Shown here piece by piece: positions 46,501 to 56,865 of a stretch of DNA of 64,000 nucleotides. The notes beneath the pieces were generated by a model. That model worked only from the letters and a program-made list of their open reading frames with translations. It had not been told where the DNA came from and did not search any database. This DNA comes from Neodiprion pinetum (lineage: Eukaryota > Arthropoda > Insecta > Hymenoptera > Diprionidae): the NCBI RefSeq assembly GCF_021155775.2, contig NC_060238.1, positions 17,646,542-17,710,541 of the forward strand, given 5' to 3'. How positions within the stretch are numbered: position 1 is the stretch's first letter; each line of letters opens with the position of its first letter. The translations under genes were made by a program, and so were the position numbers.

Positions 46501-49500
46501 AAACCGTGTGTCTTTCGACTGGCTTACCATCGCGAATGACTACCGTTGACGACGTAGAGAAATCTACATTCTGCGAGTCAGTGTAACTCGCTTGGATGTC
46601 AGATCGCTCCACGACGAAGGAGCTCGTGACGACTTCGGAAGTACTAGAAACATCTTTGGTTGTGTTACCGACGCTCAAAGTACTGTCACTCACATGTTTC
46701 GATGTTCTACGCTCCACATCGCTTGGCTTGCCATCTGAAGGTCTTCTGGTCGTTGATTTCTTACCATCGTCAATCGGTTGTTGCCTTCCATCAATCGGTT
46801 TCCTTTTATCATTCACACGGGGTTCTTGCCGAATATCAGCGGGCTTCTGTGCAGTTGGTCTCTTTTCAACAACGAAGGAACCATCCCATGTCGAAGAGCC
46901 GGGTTTTGTGGGTCGAATACTCGCGTCATCAGGATGAGCGGTCTTCTTGTGTGGGCTTCCAGGTGTATTGATGAGTTTATCTGGCGAACTTGGCCCTCTC
47001 TTCTCAGGACTATCGGGATAATGTTCATCAGTTATGGACCGAATCGTTTGTTTTTCGACAGGTTTGCCATCGCGAATTATTACCGTCTCCGTTACCGTCG
47101 TGGAGAAGTCTAGATTCTTTGAGTCGGTAAAACTCTCTTGGATATTGGATTGTTCTACAATGATAGAACTCGAAATTACTTCATCTTCTACAGTACTGTC
47201 CATATTCAAGGTAGTATCACTGACGTGGCGTAAATTTTTGCGGTTTTGTTCACTTGGGCTACCGCTGAGGAGTCTTTTATTCTCAGTGGTAGGTCTTTGT
47301 CTACTGTCACTTGGTTTTTTGCCATCACCAATAACAGGTTGTCTTTTCGAGTCAGCTGGTTTCTTTTGATCCGGTACGTTTTCATATAAAAACGACCCGT
47401 CCCATGTCGAAGATCCTGGTTTTGTGGGTCTTGTAGTCTTGTCTGGACTGCCAAGACGTTCTGAAGGAGTTGGATGCCCATCTAATGGATGTTTCCTCTG
47501 AGCACTACCGGGACGACTACCTTGCTGATCATCGTAAACAGTTCTTTCTGACGTAATTGAAGAAATACTTACATGGTCTTTCGAGTCTGTAAAACTTTGC
47601 TGACTTGAGGAGTGCTCAACAATATACGAAGTTGACACAGTATCGACTTCATTGATGGAGTTATCCTCCGTGACGTCAGAAATGTCGATTACGTTGCTTC
47701 GCCTGTTAGTCCTTCTGGTCGAAGAATCTACAGGGCTACCGTTAGGTGGGCGGCGCCGGTCGGAAATTGGTGTTTGTGGTTTTTCATAAATAAAGTGTCC
47801 GTCCCAGGTTGATTGGCCAGGCTTATAGCTTACAGGTGCACCGTCTCTGGGATGTCCTCGTGATTTATCAGGGCTTTCAGGACGATTGTGAGGAGTATGA
47901 CCAATAGTTCCTCTTCCAGAAGGCTCTTCTTCGATGATTGTTTCCGACACAGAGGTAACCTTATCGATGCTTTTTATATCGCTGCTTGAAGAATGTTCAA
48001 CTATATAGGAAGATGAGACCGATTCGGAGACGTTACTGACGTTAACTTCTTCGGTTATGTCTTGTACCTCTACGGAATCATTTCTCGGCTTAGTTCTTCT
48101 TACCACTGTAGCATCGGTCGATTGTTTGGACCTATTATCTTGCGGATTTTCTCGCACAAACTGACTGTTTGGATTCGATTGACCAGGCTTGTTGATTCGG
48201 GTACCTTCTGGTGGACCTGCAACAGTTCGTGGGGTCTTGCCATCGTCCGAATACACATAAGATTCCTTGCTGACATCTACGCGTTCGCGCGTCAAGAATT
48301 CCGATGATTCCGTAGATCCTCGAGCGGTGTGTACGTTGGTGGTAGATTCTTTATTGTAGGAACCATCTAGATTCGATTCTCTCGAGTCAATACGTTTCGT
48401 GGATTCGATTACGCCACCTTGGCCAGGATGCTGAAATATTGAAGCATCAGATGTGTTCCACTTTTGGGTAGGAGAAGGTTTTTCATAAACAAATTTTCCA
48501 TCCCAAGCAGAATCTCCGGGCTTTGAGTAGCGCGTGTCTTGATCACTGGAATCAGTTTCGTGAACAATTGTTGACGTCTGTTGATCTATAGATCTACCTT
48601 CACTATCCGTAAACGCGCTAGTTTCCGAAGGCACACGGCGAGTGACACTGCTAATGAGCTTTCCAGTAGAATCGTACGTGTTTACAGTTTCCAAAGTATA
48701 GCTTTGAACGGTGGAGTCATGATCTTGAATTACAGTACTGGAAGATTGTTTCTTATCGATGTTAGTCGAGCCGCGAACTTCGGTGGTTTTCGAAGATCCC
48801 TGTTGTATTTGTGTTACAGATTTATTGTCTCCGGCGACTGTTCGAGATACATTAGTACGTTTATCCTTAGACTTTTTTGGTGACGGAGAATCTTGTCCGA
48901 GTTGACGAAACACGCTCGAACTTGACGTGTTCCTCGGATTTTGTTTCACTGATTTTTCGAGGACAAACTTTCCGTCCCACGTAGATGCACCGGGCTTGGT
49001 ATTATGTGCCGTACTGTCATTTCCTATCTGCTCAGTCGTCGTCACACTTTTGCCAGTACTATCTGTTACTGTCGTACGAATTGTTACATTGCCTGTTGTT
49101 TTGTCTGGGCTCGCCCGCTCGCCAATAACTTTAACGTTCTGGGAAGTATGCAAGGTTTTATTACCATCCTTACCATCAGCTGGTTGTACACTTGTCTCAC
49201 TGTCAACGCTTTCCGTCTTCGATGATGTGACTTTTCCGTTGTCGTTTAGTCTGTGTCCAGCCTTTTGTATTTCCGTTTTTGATTTGACCGTTTGACCATC
49301 TTTGGTTACACCTTGCTCCACCAGTTGACTTGACCTCGCCGATTCGAACGATTTTGAAGATGTTTGAATCGTAGGATTAGAATGACTAGGAATTTGATCG
49401 GAACTTGTCACTGAAGACGATTGCTCAAGGTGGGCCTGCACGGATGATGAAGATTCCACGACGGTACTTGAAGAGGAAGATGCTTTTTGACTGCTTTCAA

Positions 49501-50020
49501 AATGAGAAGAGCTGATCTGATCAGTACTTTCACCTTTAGTTGACCGTACAGTTGTACCATGTCCCCCGTCTTGGATCTGTTTTAGACTTTTACCTGCATT
49601 TGTTCTTCGTTTTTCATCACTGATCTCTTTCTTCGTTTGCCTTATTTGCTCTCTTTGCTCTCCGGCAATAAAATCTGTTGAACTCTGCGCGGCCTTTGAC
49701 GTTGACGACGAATGTTTGGCTGTTTTTGGGGCATGCTCAATTACCTTGACAACATTTCCCTTCGAATCCATTATCACCTCACGACTGGAACTGCTCACCT
49801 CGACAACACTGCTTCGAGATTCGCTCTTCATAACTTTCGATGCTTCTTGAACTACACTTGACGTTGAGACAATTTCTGTCGAGGCAACTGTCGCATTTTT
49901 TGAACTGGATTGTGACACGTCAGCTGTAGAGCTAGACGAGGTACTGGCAACTTCAGTCACATTCTTATCGGAGCCTTTAGTTTTCGTCTTATTTGCTGTT
50001 CCTTTTTTGTGAATCGTCAT
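18760..50020 (-). CDS. Giant SAXO/FAM154-like microtubule-stabilising repeat protein (six exons)
   Basis: The proposed CDS joins 50020-43190, 37634-37399, 37109-36870, 29483-29137, 28973-28771 and 28554-18760: about 5,883 residues, with all five introns GT/AG and in phase (0, 2, 2, 1, 0). Residues 1-2277 are Ser/Thr-rich with STWDG repeats. Residues 2428-2442 form CICELCTCGRHRCPH, the Cys/His motif that opens SAXO1/SAXO2 proteins. From about 2470 to 5360 run about 90 units of 'DNLRPEGEF...Y.PAER', matching the Mn-repeat layout of that family. The tail is Ser/Gln/His-rich. By family knowledge, Mn repeats bind and stabilise microtubules in axonemes, centrioles or cytoplasm. Vertebrate SAXO proteins are about 400-500 residues with the Cys motif near the N-terminus, so both the extension and the repeat expansion are odd. 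A split into two genes, or shorter isoforms, is possible. Confidence 0.75.
22880..26930 (-). repeat. Homogenised 174-bp (58-residue) tandem array inside exon 6
   Basis: About 23 units of 174 bases, each encoding two Mn-type motifs, are nearly uniform at protein level and very similar at DNA level. Some stretches show a 348-bp higher-order period (for example 23850, 24198 and 24546 share the same variants). Units outside this interval are older and more varied. Confidence 0.9.
28771..28973 (-). CDS. Exon 5 of SAXO-like gene
   Basis: The acceptor 'ctttcag' restores glycine in phase, then VTTKELAFPGLPGERPSP and a variant repeat (KVEGEFIDETTSRTEYIDH). It ends EGEFT at donor ACG/gtgagt, phase 0. 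About 67 codons. Flanking introns are short (163 and 216 bases). Confidence 0.75.
28974..29136 (-). other. Intron 4 of SAXO-like gene
   Basis: Short intron of 163 bases, donor gtaaaa and acceptor ctttcag. Confidence 0.7.
29137..29483 (-). CDS. Exon 4 of SAXO-like gene (second half of the Cys motif, first Mn repeats)
   Basis: The acceptor 'atttcag' is followed by one base completing glycine and then RHRCPHNVGQDN, which restores the CICELCTCGRHRCPH motif across a 7.4-kb intron. The first repeats follow: HLHLEGEF...RTDY and DNLHPEGDF...EEAPTKGERAPVR. The donor is GATG/gtaaaa, phase 1. Confidence 0.8.
30679..31133. mobile_element. TTAA-family non-autonomous element, copy 1
   Basis: It begins after TTAA at 30675 with 'ggggttacactggtgt' and ends '...gtagggtaacccc' at 31133, followed by TTCA, a likely mutated TTAA. 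The ends are inverted (GGGGTTAC / GTAACCCC). It is AT-rich inside, with no coding capacity. Confidence 0.6.
32600..32684 (+). repeat. Interstitial CCTAA (insect telomere-like) run
   Basis: 'cctaacctaac' units mixed with 'ttaacctaac' and 'cataacctaac' variants cover about 80 bases. TTAGG/CCTAA is the common insect telomere repeat, so this is an internal telomere-like tract or microsatellite. Confidence 0.7.
34185..34226 (+). repeat. GA repeat followed by a G-run
   Basis: 'gtgagagagagag' units pass into a run of about 17 G with one A interruption. Confidence 0.8.
35432..36813. mobile_element. TTAA-family element, copy 2, long palindrome
   Basis: Perfect TTAA at 35428-35431 and 36814-36817 flanks ends 'gggatcattcc' and 'ggttgatccc'. 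Almost the whole element is an imperfect inverted repeat: 'gatatctcggtgaagggtt' near 35791 pairs with 'aacccttcaccgagatatc' near 36070, and 'ccttgacttgac' near 35747 pairs with 'gtcaagtcaagg' near 36122. The axis is near 35940. Total length is about 1.38 kb with no transposase-like frame, so it is non-autonomous. Confidence 0.75.
36870..37109 (-). CDS. Exon 3 of SAXO-like gene (first half of the Cys motif)
   Basis: The acceptor 'cgttacacag' completes the split lysine codon. The exon repeats the AAGKPSRP phrase seen in exon 2, continues with an acidic DSLDEEEPQPK, and ends IPLKEQCICELCTCG at donor GG/gtaagtg, phase 2. The reading frame stops right after the donor (TAA inside gtaagtg), so splicing is required. 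It is too broken up for a simple frame search and was found by joining exons. Confidence 0.75.
37399..37634 (-). CDS. Exon 2 of SAXO-like gene (Lys/Pro linker)
   Basis: The acceptor 'ctcatttgcag' is followed by RDVTESTTEFIGHEQ, the same style as the 'DVTD/DITEE' modules ending exon 1, which supports joining them across the 5.6-kb intron. It then becomes Lys/Pro-rich (KGPKDTPTPKPIPAAGKP). The donor AA/gtaagt is phase 2; reading through would stop immediately. Confidence 0.7.
38457..39025 (+). repeat. Dispersed ~570-bp repeat, copy 1
   Basis: Shares an ordered series of lines with 54891-55470: 'agcgtctcatat', 'ttttgagatatcgttgtcat', 'agatgtcaatgttgat', 'ataaacaaagtgttg', 'gggaaggt(t/c)atgggg', 'ggatccaatatggcg', and a closing 'gactgcaagga...atgcttcaaag'. 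It is old and diverged, and no element class could be assigned. Confidence 0.7.
40050..40330. mobile_element. Small foldback element
   Basis: 'ttttttccgtgaattttggt' near 40120 pairs with 'accaaaaatcacggaaaaaa' near 40288, and 'tttacaaataaaatcatgat' pairs with 'atcatgattttattcgtaaa'. The centre is AT-rich near 40200. Probably a degraded MITE. Confidence 0.5.
43190..50020 (-). CDS. Exon 1 of SAXO-like gene (STWDG-repeat N-terminal half)
   Basis: It opens with ATG at 50020 in a good context (gtcaacATGAC), with an in-frame stop 36 bases upstream; 2,277 codons follow. The first third is Ser/Thr/Lys-rich and disordered-looking. After that come thirteen repeats built on 'KPGSSTWDGSFVYEKP' (variants WNG, WSG, AWDG, and one degenerate SNPNSQF), alternating with a second module of the type 'DVT..SYIVEHSS..S..DSK'. 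The exon ends at EKRHDL with donor TTG/gtgagt, phase 0. If unspliced, the frame continues 14 codons to a stop at 43145. The WDG module is not one I can name. Confidence 0.8.
43845..45365 (-). repeat. 507-bp tandem repeat in exon 1, three copies
   Basis: The phrase 'tgttgaggcattttgtca' recurs at 43983, 44490 and 44997, exactly 507 bases (169 codons) apart. The first two copies are almost identical over the whole unit, the third more diverged. Each encodes one STWSG/WNG module plus one 'SVSDSKKFGSTV' module. Confidence 0.85.
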
Positions 50021-50720
50021 GTTGACACTCTTTTTACCACTGACCGTTTGATAATATTATTTATATAAAAAAGGTTTCGGACACTATACGTAAAGCGATA
50101 CTTTGTTACCGGACGTTTCCAAGTTTAACTTCCACAACCGTAGTAGTTTTAATTTATTTAAAAATACTGTCGTTTATGTAACCAACTATAATCCAGCGTT
50201 ATAAAAAACCTTGAAAAATTCAGTCCAACTGTTTAAAAAATTTGCACAAAGTGAAAATGAAACAACACCGATCTCACTCAAAACGTATACGATAATAAAA
50301 TATAAATAAAAAAATTTTGGATAACGCTTTTTTCCTGGCCTTAATTCTCAGCCCGTATCAATACCGTTCGCATTCACTAATTCACTCTTTCGTAAAAATA
50401 TCGCGGCAAGAGGTAAAAAACACGTCGTGTCAGCTACGTATCGCTCGTCCGTATGGTCGGCACCGCGACGCGTCAAATCTACCGGACCGGCCTCTTCTGT
50501 ACTAGCTATAGTTTCACGAACTGGTGAACGCGAAGCTGGCCGTAATCCCCACTCCGGTGCTCCGTACACCTCGCATCAGTAAAAGACCGTAGGAGGCGCC
50601 TGAGATAGCAAACACCAGCGAACACTTACGTCTTCTGGTGGTATCAATGTTGGACTAACACTAACGTAAACGTGGGCACCACGCACGGAGAGCGGCGGAA
50701 TAAGGACACCTTTGCGAAAA
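50021..50720 (-). promoter_or_regulatory. 5' flank and probable promoter zone of SAXO-like gene
   Basis: The first few hundred bases upstream of the start codon are AT-rich (likely 5' UTR or a 5' intron). From about 50400 to 50720 the sequence becomes CpG-rich ('gcaccgcgacgcgtc', 'gtaggaggcgcc'), unlike its surroundings. A CpG-rich promoter here is plausible. No TATA box or initiator could be pinned down. Confidence 0.35.
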
Positions 50721-53700
50721 CCGGTTTAACGATAAATATAAGGCCCAAGATGATGGCGAATAATACTAACTGGCCGCAGACCTATGCATTATACGCTGAT
50801 CAAAAACAGTGATAAGCCTTTTCGAAATATTATTGGCTGGTTAGATATTTTTTTTTTTTCACAACAACGGGAGGATGGGAGTATTATGTAATAATCATTT
50901 GACGTATTAGGTAACTGAAATACCGAGCGACAGGATTACAGAATGAGTATATTTATACCTTTAATTTTTTCAATAGAACTATCTTTCGCTCTGCAGTCTC
51001 TTTCTCGCCTTTTTTGTCATAAATACTTCAGCTGCAGCTTAGCATTTATCGTCAACAGAAGTGATCGCTGGTCGACATAGCGGTTAACGAGGCGTGACAT
51101 CGAGTTAGAATCGCTAGTTTATTATTCTTGTTTTTATTAATGAGAATATTTGAACCGTCTCGGATATTACGGCTTTCGATACTTGGATTGTGGGCGCGAT
51201 GATGATGTCGTTGAACAAACGCCATGTTTTAGTCTATACAAGGTTTGCCGTTCGAGTCAAATTGCGTTTCTCCTCGCCCCCTTCCTTTCTCTACGGCGAC
51301 GTTAGTCCAGTCATTCTACATATACATTTGAAAACGCAGATAAACCGAGAAGGCTGATTTTTAGATGTTGTGTAGGGAGGGGGGGGGGGGGACTTAGAAA
51401 AGCTGAACTTGCAATTGTCGACCAAGATTTCATATGAGTTTTCTCTGCCATCTTGTCCTTTTGCGATAACTCGAGTCACCGTCGTGATACGAAAACTGCG
51501 ATTTTATACTTTATTGTTAATTTTTTTACGCTCTACAATTTAGATCATATGAATTTTTCACCTACCGTTGATCGTTGTTGAGATATCGACCGATACAGGC
51601 AAGCTTTTCTAATCCCCCTCCCCTGCACAGTATTTAAAAATCAGCTTTTTCGGTTCATTCGCGTTTTTTTTGCCTTTTTTTCGAACATAACGACTGCACA
51701 ACGTTGAGTGCTGAGACCCTTGTTCAAGCGGACATCTTAACATGTTGCCAAAAGACCCAGATGTGTGAATAGTTGGGAGTCTTTTACCCCGGTAAGGATA
51801 TTTCGAACAAAAAAAATTCAAGACCTTCTTTGGTAGACGGATGCATGTTGACAGGAACGGTAAACCTAACCTGATTCTTTCAAAATTGTAGGTGACGGCT
51901 TGGCTCTATTCTCGCCCGAAAATGATTGATTTCTGAAAGCTGTGTTTCGAATCATTTATTTTCAGTCTTTATTTCACGTATGCTTAATGCGAGTATAGGA
52001 TGATTAGTTGTTTTTTTTTTTTTTTCAAAGTTTTTTTTTAAAATTATTTCTCTCGACGGTTATATTATAGTTATTTCAAAGATAAGTTATTAATTTTTAC
52101 TTCATAGAAAGAGATGCTATCATGCTAGTACATTATATCCTCAATAATAAATAAGTATGTATACCTTTGTAATTTAAACCTTGCAATATGTCAAATGCTA
52201 AACTCCTCGCCAATTACGGTGTTGCCATTTATATTAATGACGCAATAAAATTATTATTACTACGGTTACAATTGTTAATTCGATTTTTGTGATTGTAAAT
52301 AAACTAATTAGAGTTCTCTCTTAAAAGGTCAAAACGTACGTAAATGAGACTTTGGTTTTTGATGGTCCTACGACACCGAAAAAATATTATTATTGCGATT
52401 TTTAGATTCTCGACCTGTTTATCGGCGCTCCGCCTTGGCCTCCGTTCCTTCTCGTTATTGCGCAAGACGTCGAGACTCGCGGAGGTTTCTTACATTCCTT
52501 GTTCTGTCTTGCGGGTACGATATCTACTTATCTTTTCATCCACTTGGGTACTTTTCGGCAATTAAACCTCAACCGGCTCATTGTTCTTCTACAGCATTAA
52601 AGTACCTACATGTGGAGTATAATACACTGGCGGGTAACAGTAAATCTCATTGTCAGAGTCAGCCAACGAGTGTAAACTATGTTACGTCATCTTGCTTCGA
52701 GGCGGTGCGCGGTGGTTCTTTATACCTGAGGAGAAATACTTTCAGAAGCTCGGATCGAGACGTCTGCGTAGTTGCCGTAATGACCAGTTTCACGACTCGA
52801 CTCGTCATTCATCGTTATACGTTGGTAGCGTGAACATAAATATTTCTTATCATCTGATTCATACAGAATATTACCAGAAGACTAAGTGCCATTCAACTTT
52901 ATAACACAGGTCTGCAATAAAATATTTTATTTCAGCTTCATGGGATGTTTTTGGTAAATACCCATCATGTTTTCGAGTCGGCTGAACCCAATAATGACTA
53001 CTATTTTCCTCCGTCACGTACAGTATGTGCGAAAAGTACAAGGTGTTTGCATAAAAAAAAGCATGCCAATAATGAAAAAAACCACCATTTCATTACAATG
53101 AACCAAACAATATTTTGCACTAAATTAAACCAAAAATTTCTCTGTATTTATTCTTGGCTCTCACTCTATTACTCTATTATAAGTAACAGTATAAAAAACC
53201 TGTGCAGTTTGTTGGTTGCAGATTTGTGTAATCCAATAAATTACACCGGTTAACACGAATTTTGAGTTTGGGTACTAGATTTCAAATTTTGATTTCTTAT
53301 CTACGTAGCTAATAAATGAAAAAATAGTTTTATTAGATAAGGTTTGTTTTCGTAGAAACCAGAACGTATTTCGAAATTTAAGAAAAATTATCCATTTTCT
53401 CAAACATTTATTGTCAACAGCAATTAAGCAAATTTCAATTTTGCATTTGGATTACTTTTATTGAAAAACAATAATTAATAATAATAATTAATAATAAACT
53501 ACGAATTTAAAAGTATTAACAAATAAAGTTTAATAATGAATATTTTTCGTACTTCTTCTATTTTCGTACGGACTTTCTCGTATCGAAACCGAAACGTAAT
53601 CTCCCATCATGCGCTCGTTATACTGTTCCTGATAACGTGAATAACGATAAAGTCCATCACATCTTGGTGAAAGCGTTATACTTTTTTTTCTGAATAGGCA

Positions 53701-54890
53701 CCCATATTAGCTACCAACCAAAATCCTTAAGACTGATTTATCAATGTAAAAAAGACAAGGACAAACTTTATAAGCAATAAATAAAGATTTTGGTTATTAT
53801 TCGATTTATAGAATCGAAATTTATCTGTCTCAATAGAAACTCAACAAAAAAGAAAATTTTTTGCTGACCGATCTTATCAATTTCGTATCAATAGAGCTTC
53901 ATCTAACCGTTAATTGGTTCGGCGTTTCCTTGCGGACAATATTTATAACACCGCAGATGCATGGATTCAGGGGCTTGTCCTTCTCATTCCTAGGACGTCC
54001 TTCCGTGGCTATATGACGTGCATGTTACCATTGCGAAATCTGATTACCGTGAATTGCTATCGCCGACGTGGTTAAAGCGAACATGGAAAATATTCCCCTG
54101 CCAGAATTACGTCCTCCTCATTTGTAAAGTGTAACGATTCTTGATTTTTCATTAGTGAGAAATTGTTATGAAATGTATATATATATAGATGAACTTCATA
54201 TTCAATGAATTGGCGGAAAAACTTATTACCAACTTGTAATACCCATTTCTCAATGTATGGCCGCTGTTGTAAAAATAAATAAATATTATTAATAGCAATC
54301 ATTTCATAATCTCAGTCAATACGTATGTACGGGTTATTTCATGCCAACTTGACCATAGTTTGACATTATGATTTTGATTGGGTTGAAACTTTTTCAGGTA
54401 GCACCTTTAAAGCCCTCAATTTAATTTTTAACTCCACCTGTTACGATATTGAAAAAAATTTTCCAAAATTTAATCTGTTGTTTCTATCATTTTAAGATGA
54501 GTCGGTAAAAAAAAAAAAAAATCAAAATTTACATCACTCTCTAAGTTTTAGAATCACAAAAATGATTGTTTGAATATTTTGCAAATTTTGATGGAATGTC
54601 CAAATCTAATCGACACTTCAACGTATATGCTTTTAAATGAAGTATTCGGTGAAATTGATTATTATTTAAATTTTTGCTAAGCTAAGAAGAATATGGAAGT
54701 AAAAACAAAATGAATTCGTTGTCGGACTGATCTTAAAGTGATCAGAACACAGAATGAAATCCGGAAATTCTAAACGGGTGCGAAGAATTACGGAAAGGCT
54801 TGAAACTTTACAACTCTGAAACTGTTGCACAGAAATTTTTTTATTTTCAATTCGGTTTTCAAAGCTATCAAATAACCCTTTCCGGCACAG
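50721..54890. other. Intergenic, no supported gene
   Basis: Simple runs occur (G-run near 51378, T-runs near 52010-52045). A slightly CpG-rich patch near 52400-52510 carries a 146-codon frame (52393-52833) with no domain or splice support. Sequence near 54335-54470 ('tcatgccaacttgacca') looks like the edge of a dispersed element but has no resolved end. Confidence 0.4.
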
Positions 54891-55470
54891 CGTCTCATAT
54901 TTGTGATACCCTTTTTTAATCGGTTATCCATGATTTACTTTCAATTTTTGAGATATCGTTGTCATTTTTTTTTGCATAATTAGACTTTTCAGATGTCAAT
55001 GTTGATGTTTTAAAAGGGTTTATGATGATTCCGCGAATACAGTCAGCGCTATAAATGAACAAAGTGTTGAAAGTGCCGGTTTTTACAGAATAAATATAAT
55101 TGTGGGAAGGTCATGGGGGACTAGAAAAGTGTAACTCGGTGATCTTGATTTTTTGGCGTAGTTAAAAACGAATCCGACGTAAAAATTTCAAAAGTCAAAA
55201 TAGCTAATCCAAGATGGTGCTACTCAAAATATAAAAATTGATCCGATCCGCTTGAAATTGGTTATTCGCAGGGTTTTCAGAGTCGCTGAAAATGAATTCG
55301 GCATAGGAATTTCAAAATTCAAGATGGCGGATCCAATATGGCGAATTGGAAATATAAAAATTGATCCTCTTCGCACATATCAGATCCGTAATTTTGAAAT
55401 AATCGATCTCGACAACTCTTACGTATCCAGTTTCGAGGAATTAGACTGCAAGGAAAAATATATGCTTCAA
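54891..55470 (+). repeat. Dispersed ~570-bp repeat, copy 2
   Basis: Same order of shared lines as copy 1 at 38457-39025, with a duplicated 'aagatggcggatccaatatgg'-like part. A 100-codon frame (55252-55554) runs through it and is treated as chance. Confidence 0.7.
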
Positions 55471-56601
55471 AGAGTTAAAAACGGCGAAGTCATTGGAATG
55501 CCTCGTATGTATGATGCATTATTGGTGTACACACATTTCGTCGAACCGCAGTGACACAAATTATCTCACCATCGCGAATCTTATATGGTGCGAGACTTTT
55601 GATCGGTACAAGTAGGCACAAGCACATATATCGGTAGGTCGGATTTCTATAAAAAGTCGTGTTATCCTGCCAGTATTAAAGATATACCTTGTATCAATGC
55701 AAAGCGAACGGGCGGTGTATCAATAATACATGGCACGTAAAAAGGATCATGATCGATACGAGTCGATATTGTAATGCCGCAGCATGCGTGTTGAATACCG
55801 TATATTTCAGCTTACTCTTGCTGCTCGTATGTCTGACGATGCGCAATGACGCATAATAAATGTGGTAGATCTTTTATGGTCCGGAGTGAAACTCTCCTCG
55901 CGACTACTTATTCGCCTGTCAGTTCCAGAAAAAGCGATACCAGACTGAAGGCGTGGGCTTCATTTACGTGGAGGTAGGTATACGTTTGCGGCCTGCGGTT
56001 TTCTCTGGCCATGCAACATTATTTCCCACGAACTGTGTATGATTCGCGATTTTCATTACATTCTTATATTCGCTCGAAAGCTGTACAGGGTCTGTCAAAG
56101 AGGACGAGGTCTGTGGTATCAGATGTTGGGTTCGGGTCCAATTAGGCTCAAATCGGTGTTGATAAGGGGGAAACCTAAATTTGGAGCAATATCATTGTTT
56201 AAAGTATTTTTTTTATTGCGAAAAGAGTTTTTCAAAAATGAAAACAAGTAATGCTCACTTGTTTAAACGCCGCTAAAAAGTGCGATTTTTAATTTTTTTT
56301 AGGGAAGTTAGGTTCGTATAGAAGGAAGACATGTCCTTAAACTAAATTTGAAAACCTACTGATTTTAAATGAAAACTGTCGCTTCCAGAATGTACAGTTT
56401 GATGATGACCTGGGATGGGTGGCAGGCTATATCTTCCATGTTTTCACATGAAATATTTCGAAAAACTTACGATATATATTTTAATATATAATGTATAAAA
56501 TGTTCTCAAAGTTTCAATAAATTGTATACATTTCTTTTTTGACAAAAAAATTTACGAAAATCAGTTTAAAAACGTAGTTTTAAACCTATTTCCACCCTTA
56601 A
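55471..56601. other. Intergenic, nothing firm
   Basis: No gene recognised. The part from about 56080 to 56597 ends in 'ccaccc' directly before TTAA and may be a second, abutting mobile element; its left end was not found. Confidence 0.35.
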
Positions 56602-56865
56602 GGGGGGAACCTGAATTCAAGGCTTCAAAAACCAATTTTTTTTTCTTTAAAAAATGATAAGTAAATATGTTAAGAATATTATAGCAATTTTTTCAAACAT
56701 ATTTCACAGAGTATTTGAGCCGATTGTTGGACACAATATGACTGGTAATGTAGCAAAGGATGTTTAACAGGATTACGTAATTTAATTATCATTAAGTTTT
56801 TTCGAAACAGCTGTTAGAATGCTGCAGCCGAAACTATGTTTAATGGCTATCAAACAATAAATTGA
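56602..56865. mobile_element. TTAA-family element, partial copy 3
   Basis: After TTAA at 56598-56601 the sequence 'ggggggaacctgaattc' then a T-run and 'tttaaaaaatgataagtaaa' lines up in order with copy 1 at 30679. The right boundary could not be found and is a guess. Confidence 0.4.

Noticed and set aside
43388..49295. Several 80-220-codon plus-strand frames opposite exon 1
   Set aside because: Antisense shadows of a repetitive Lys/Pro/Ser-rich exon; no independent signal.
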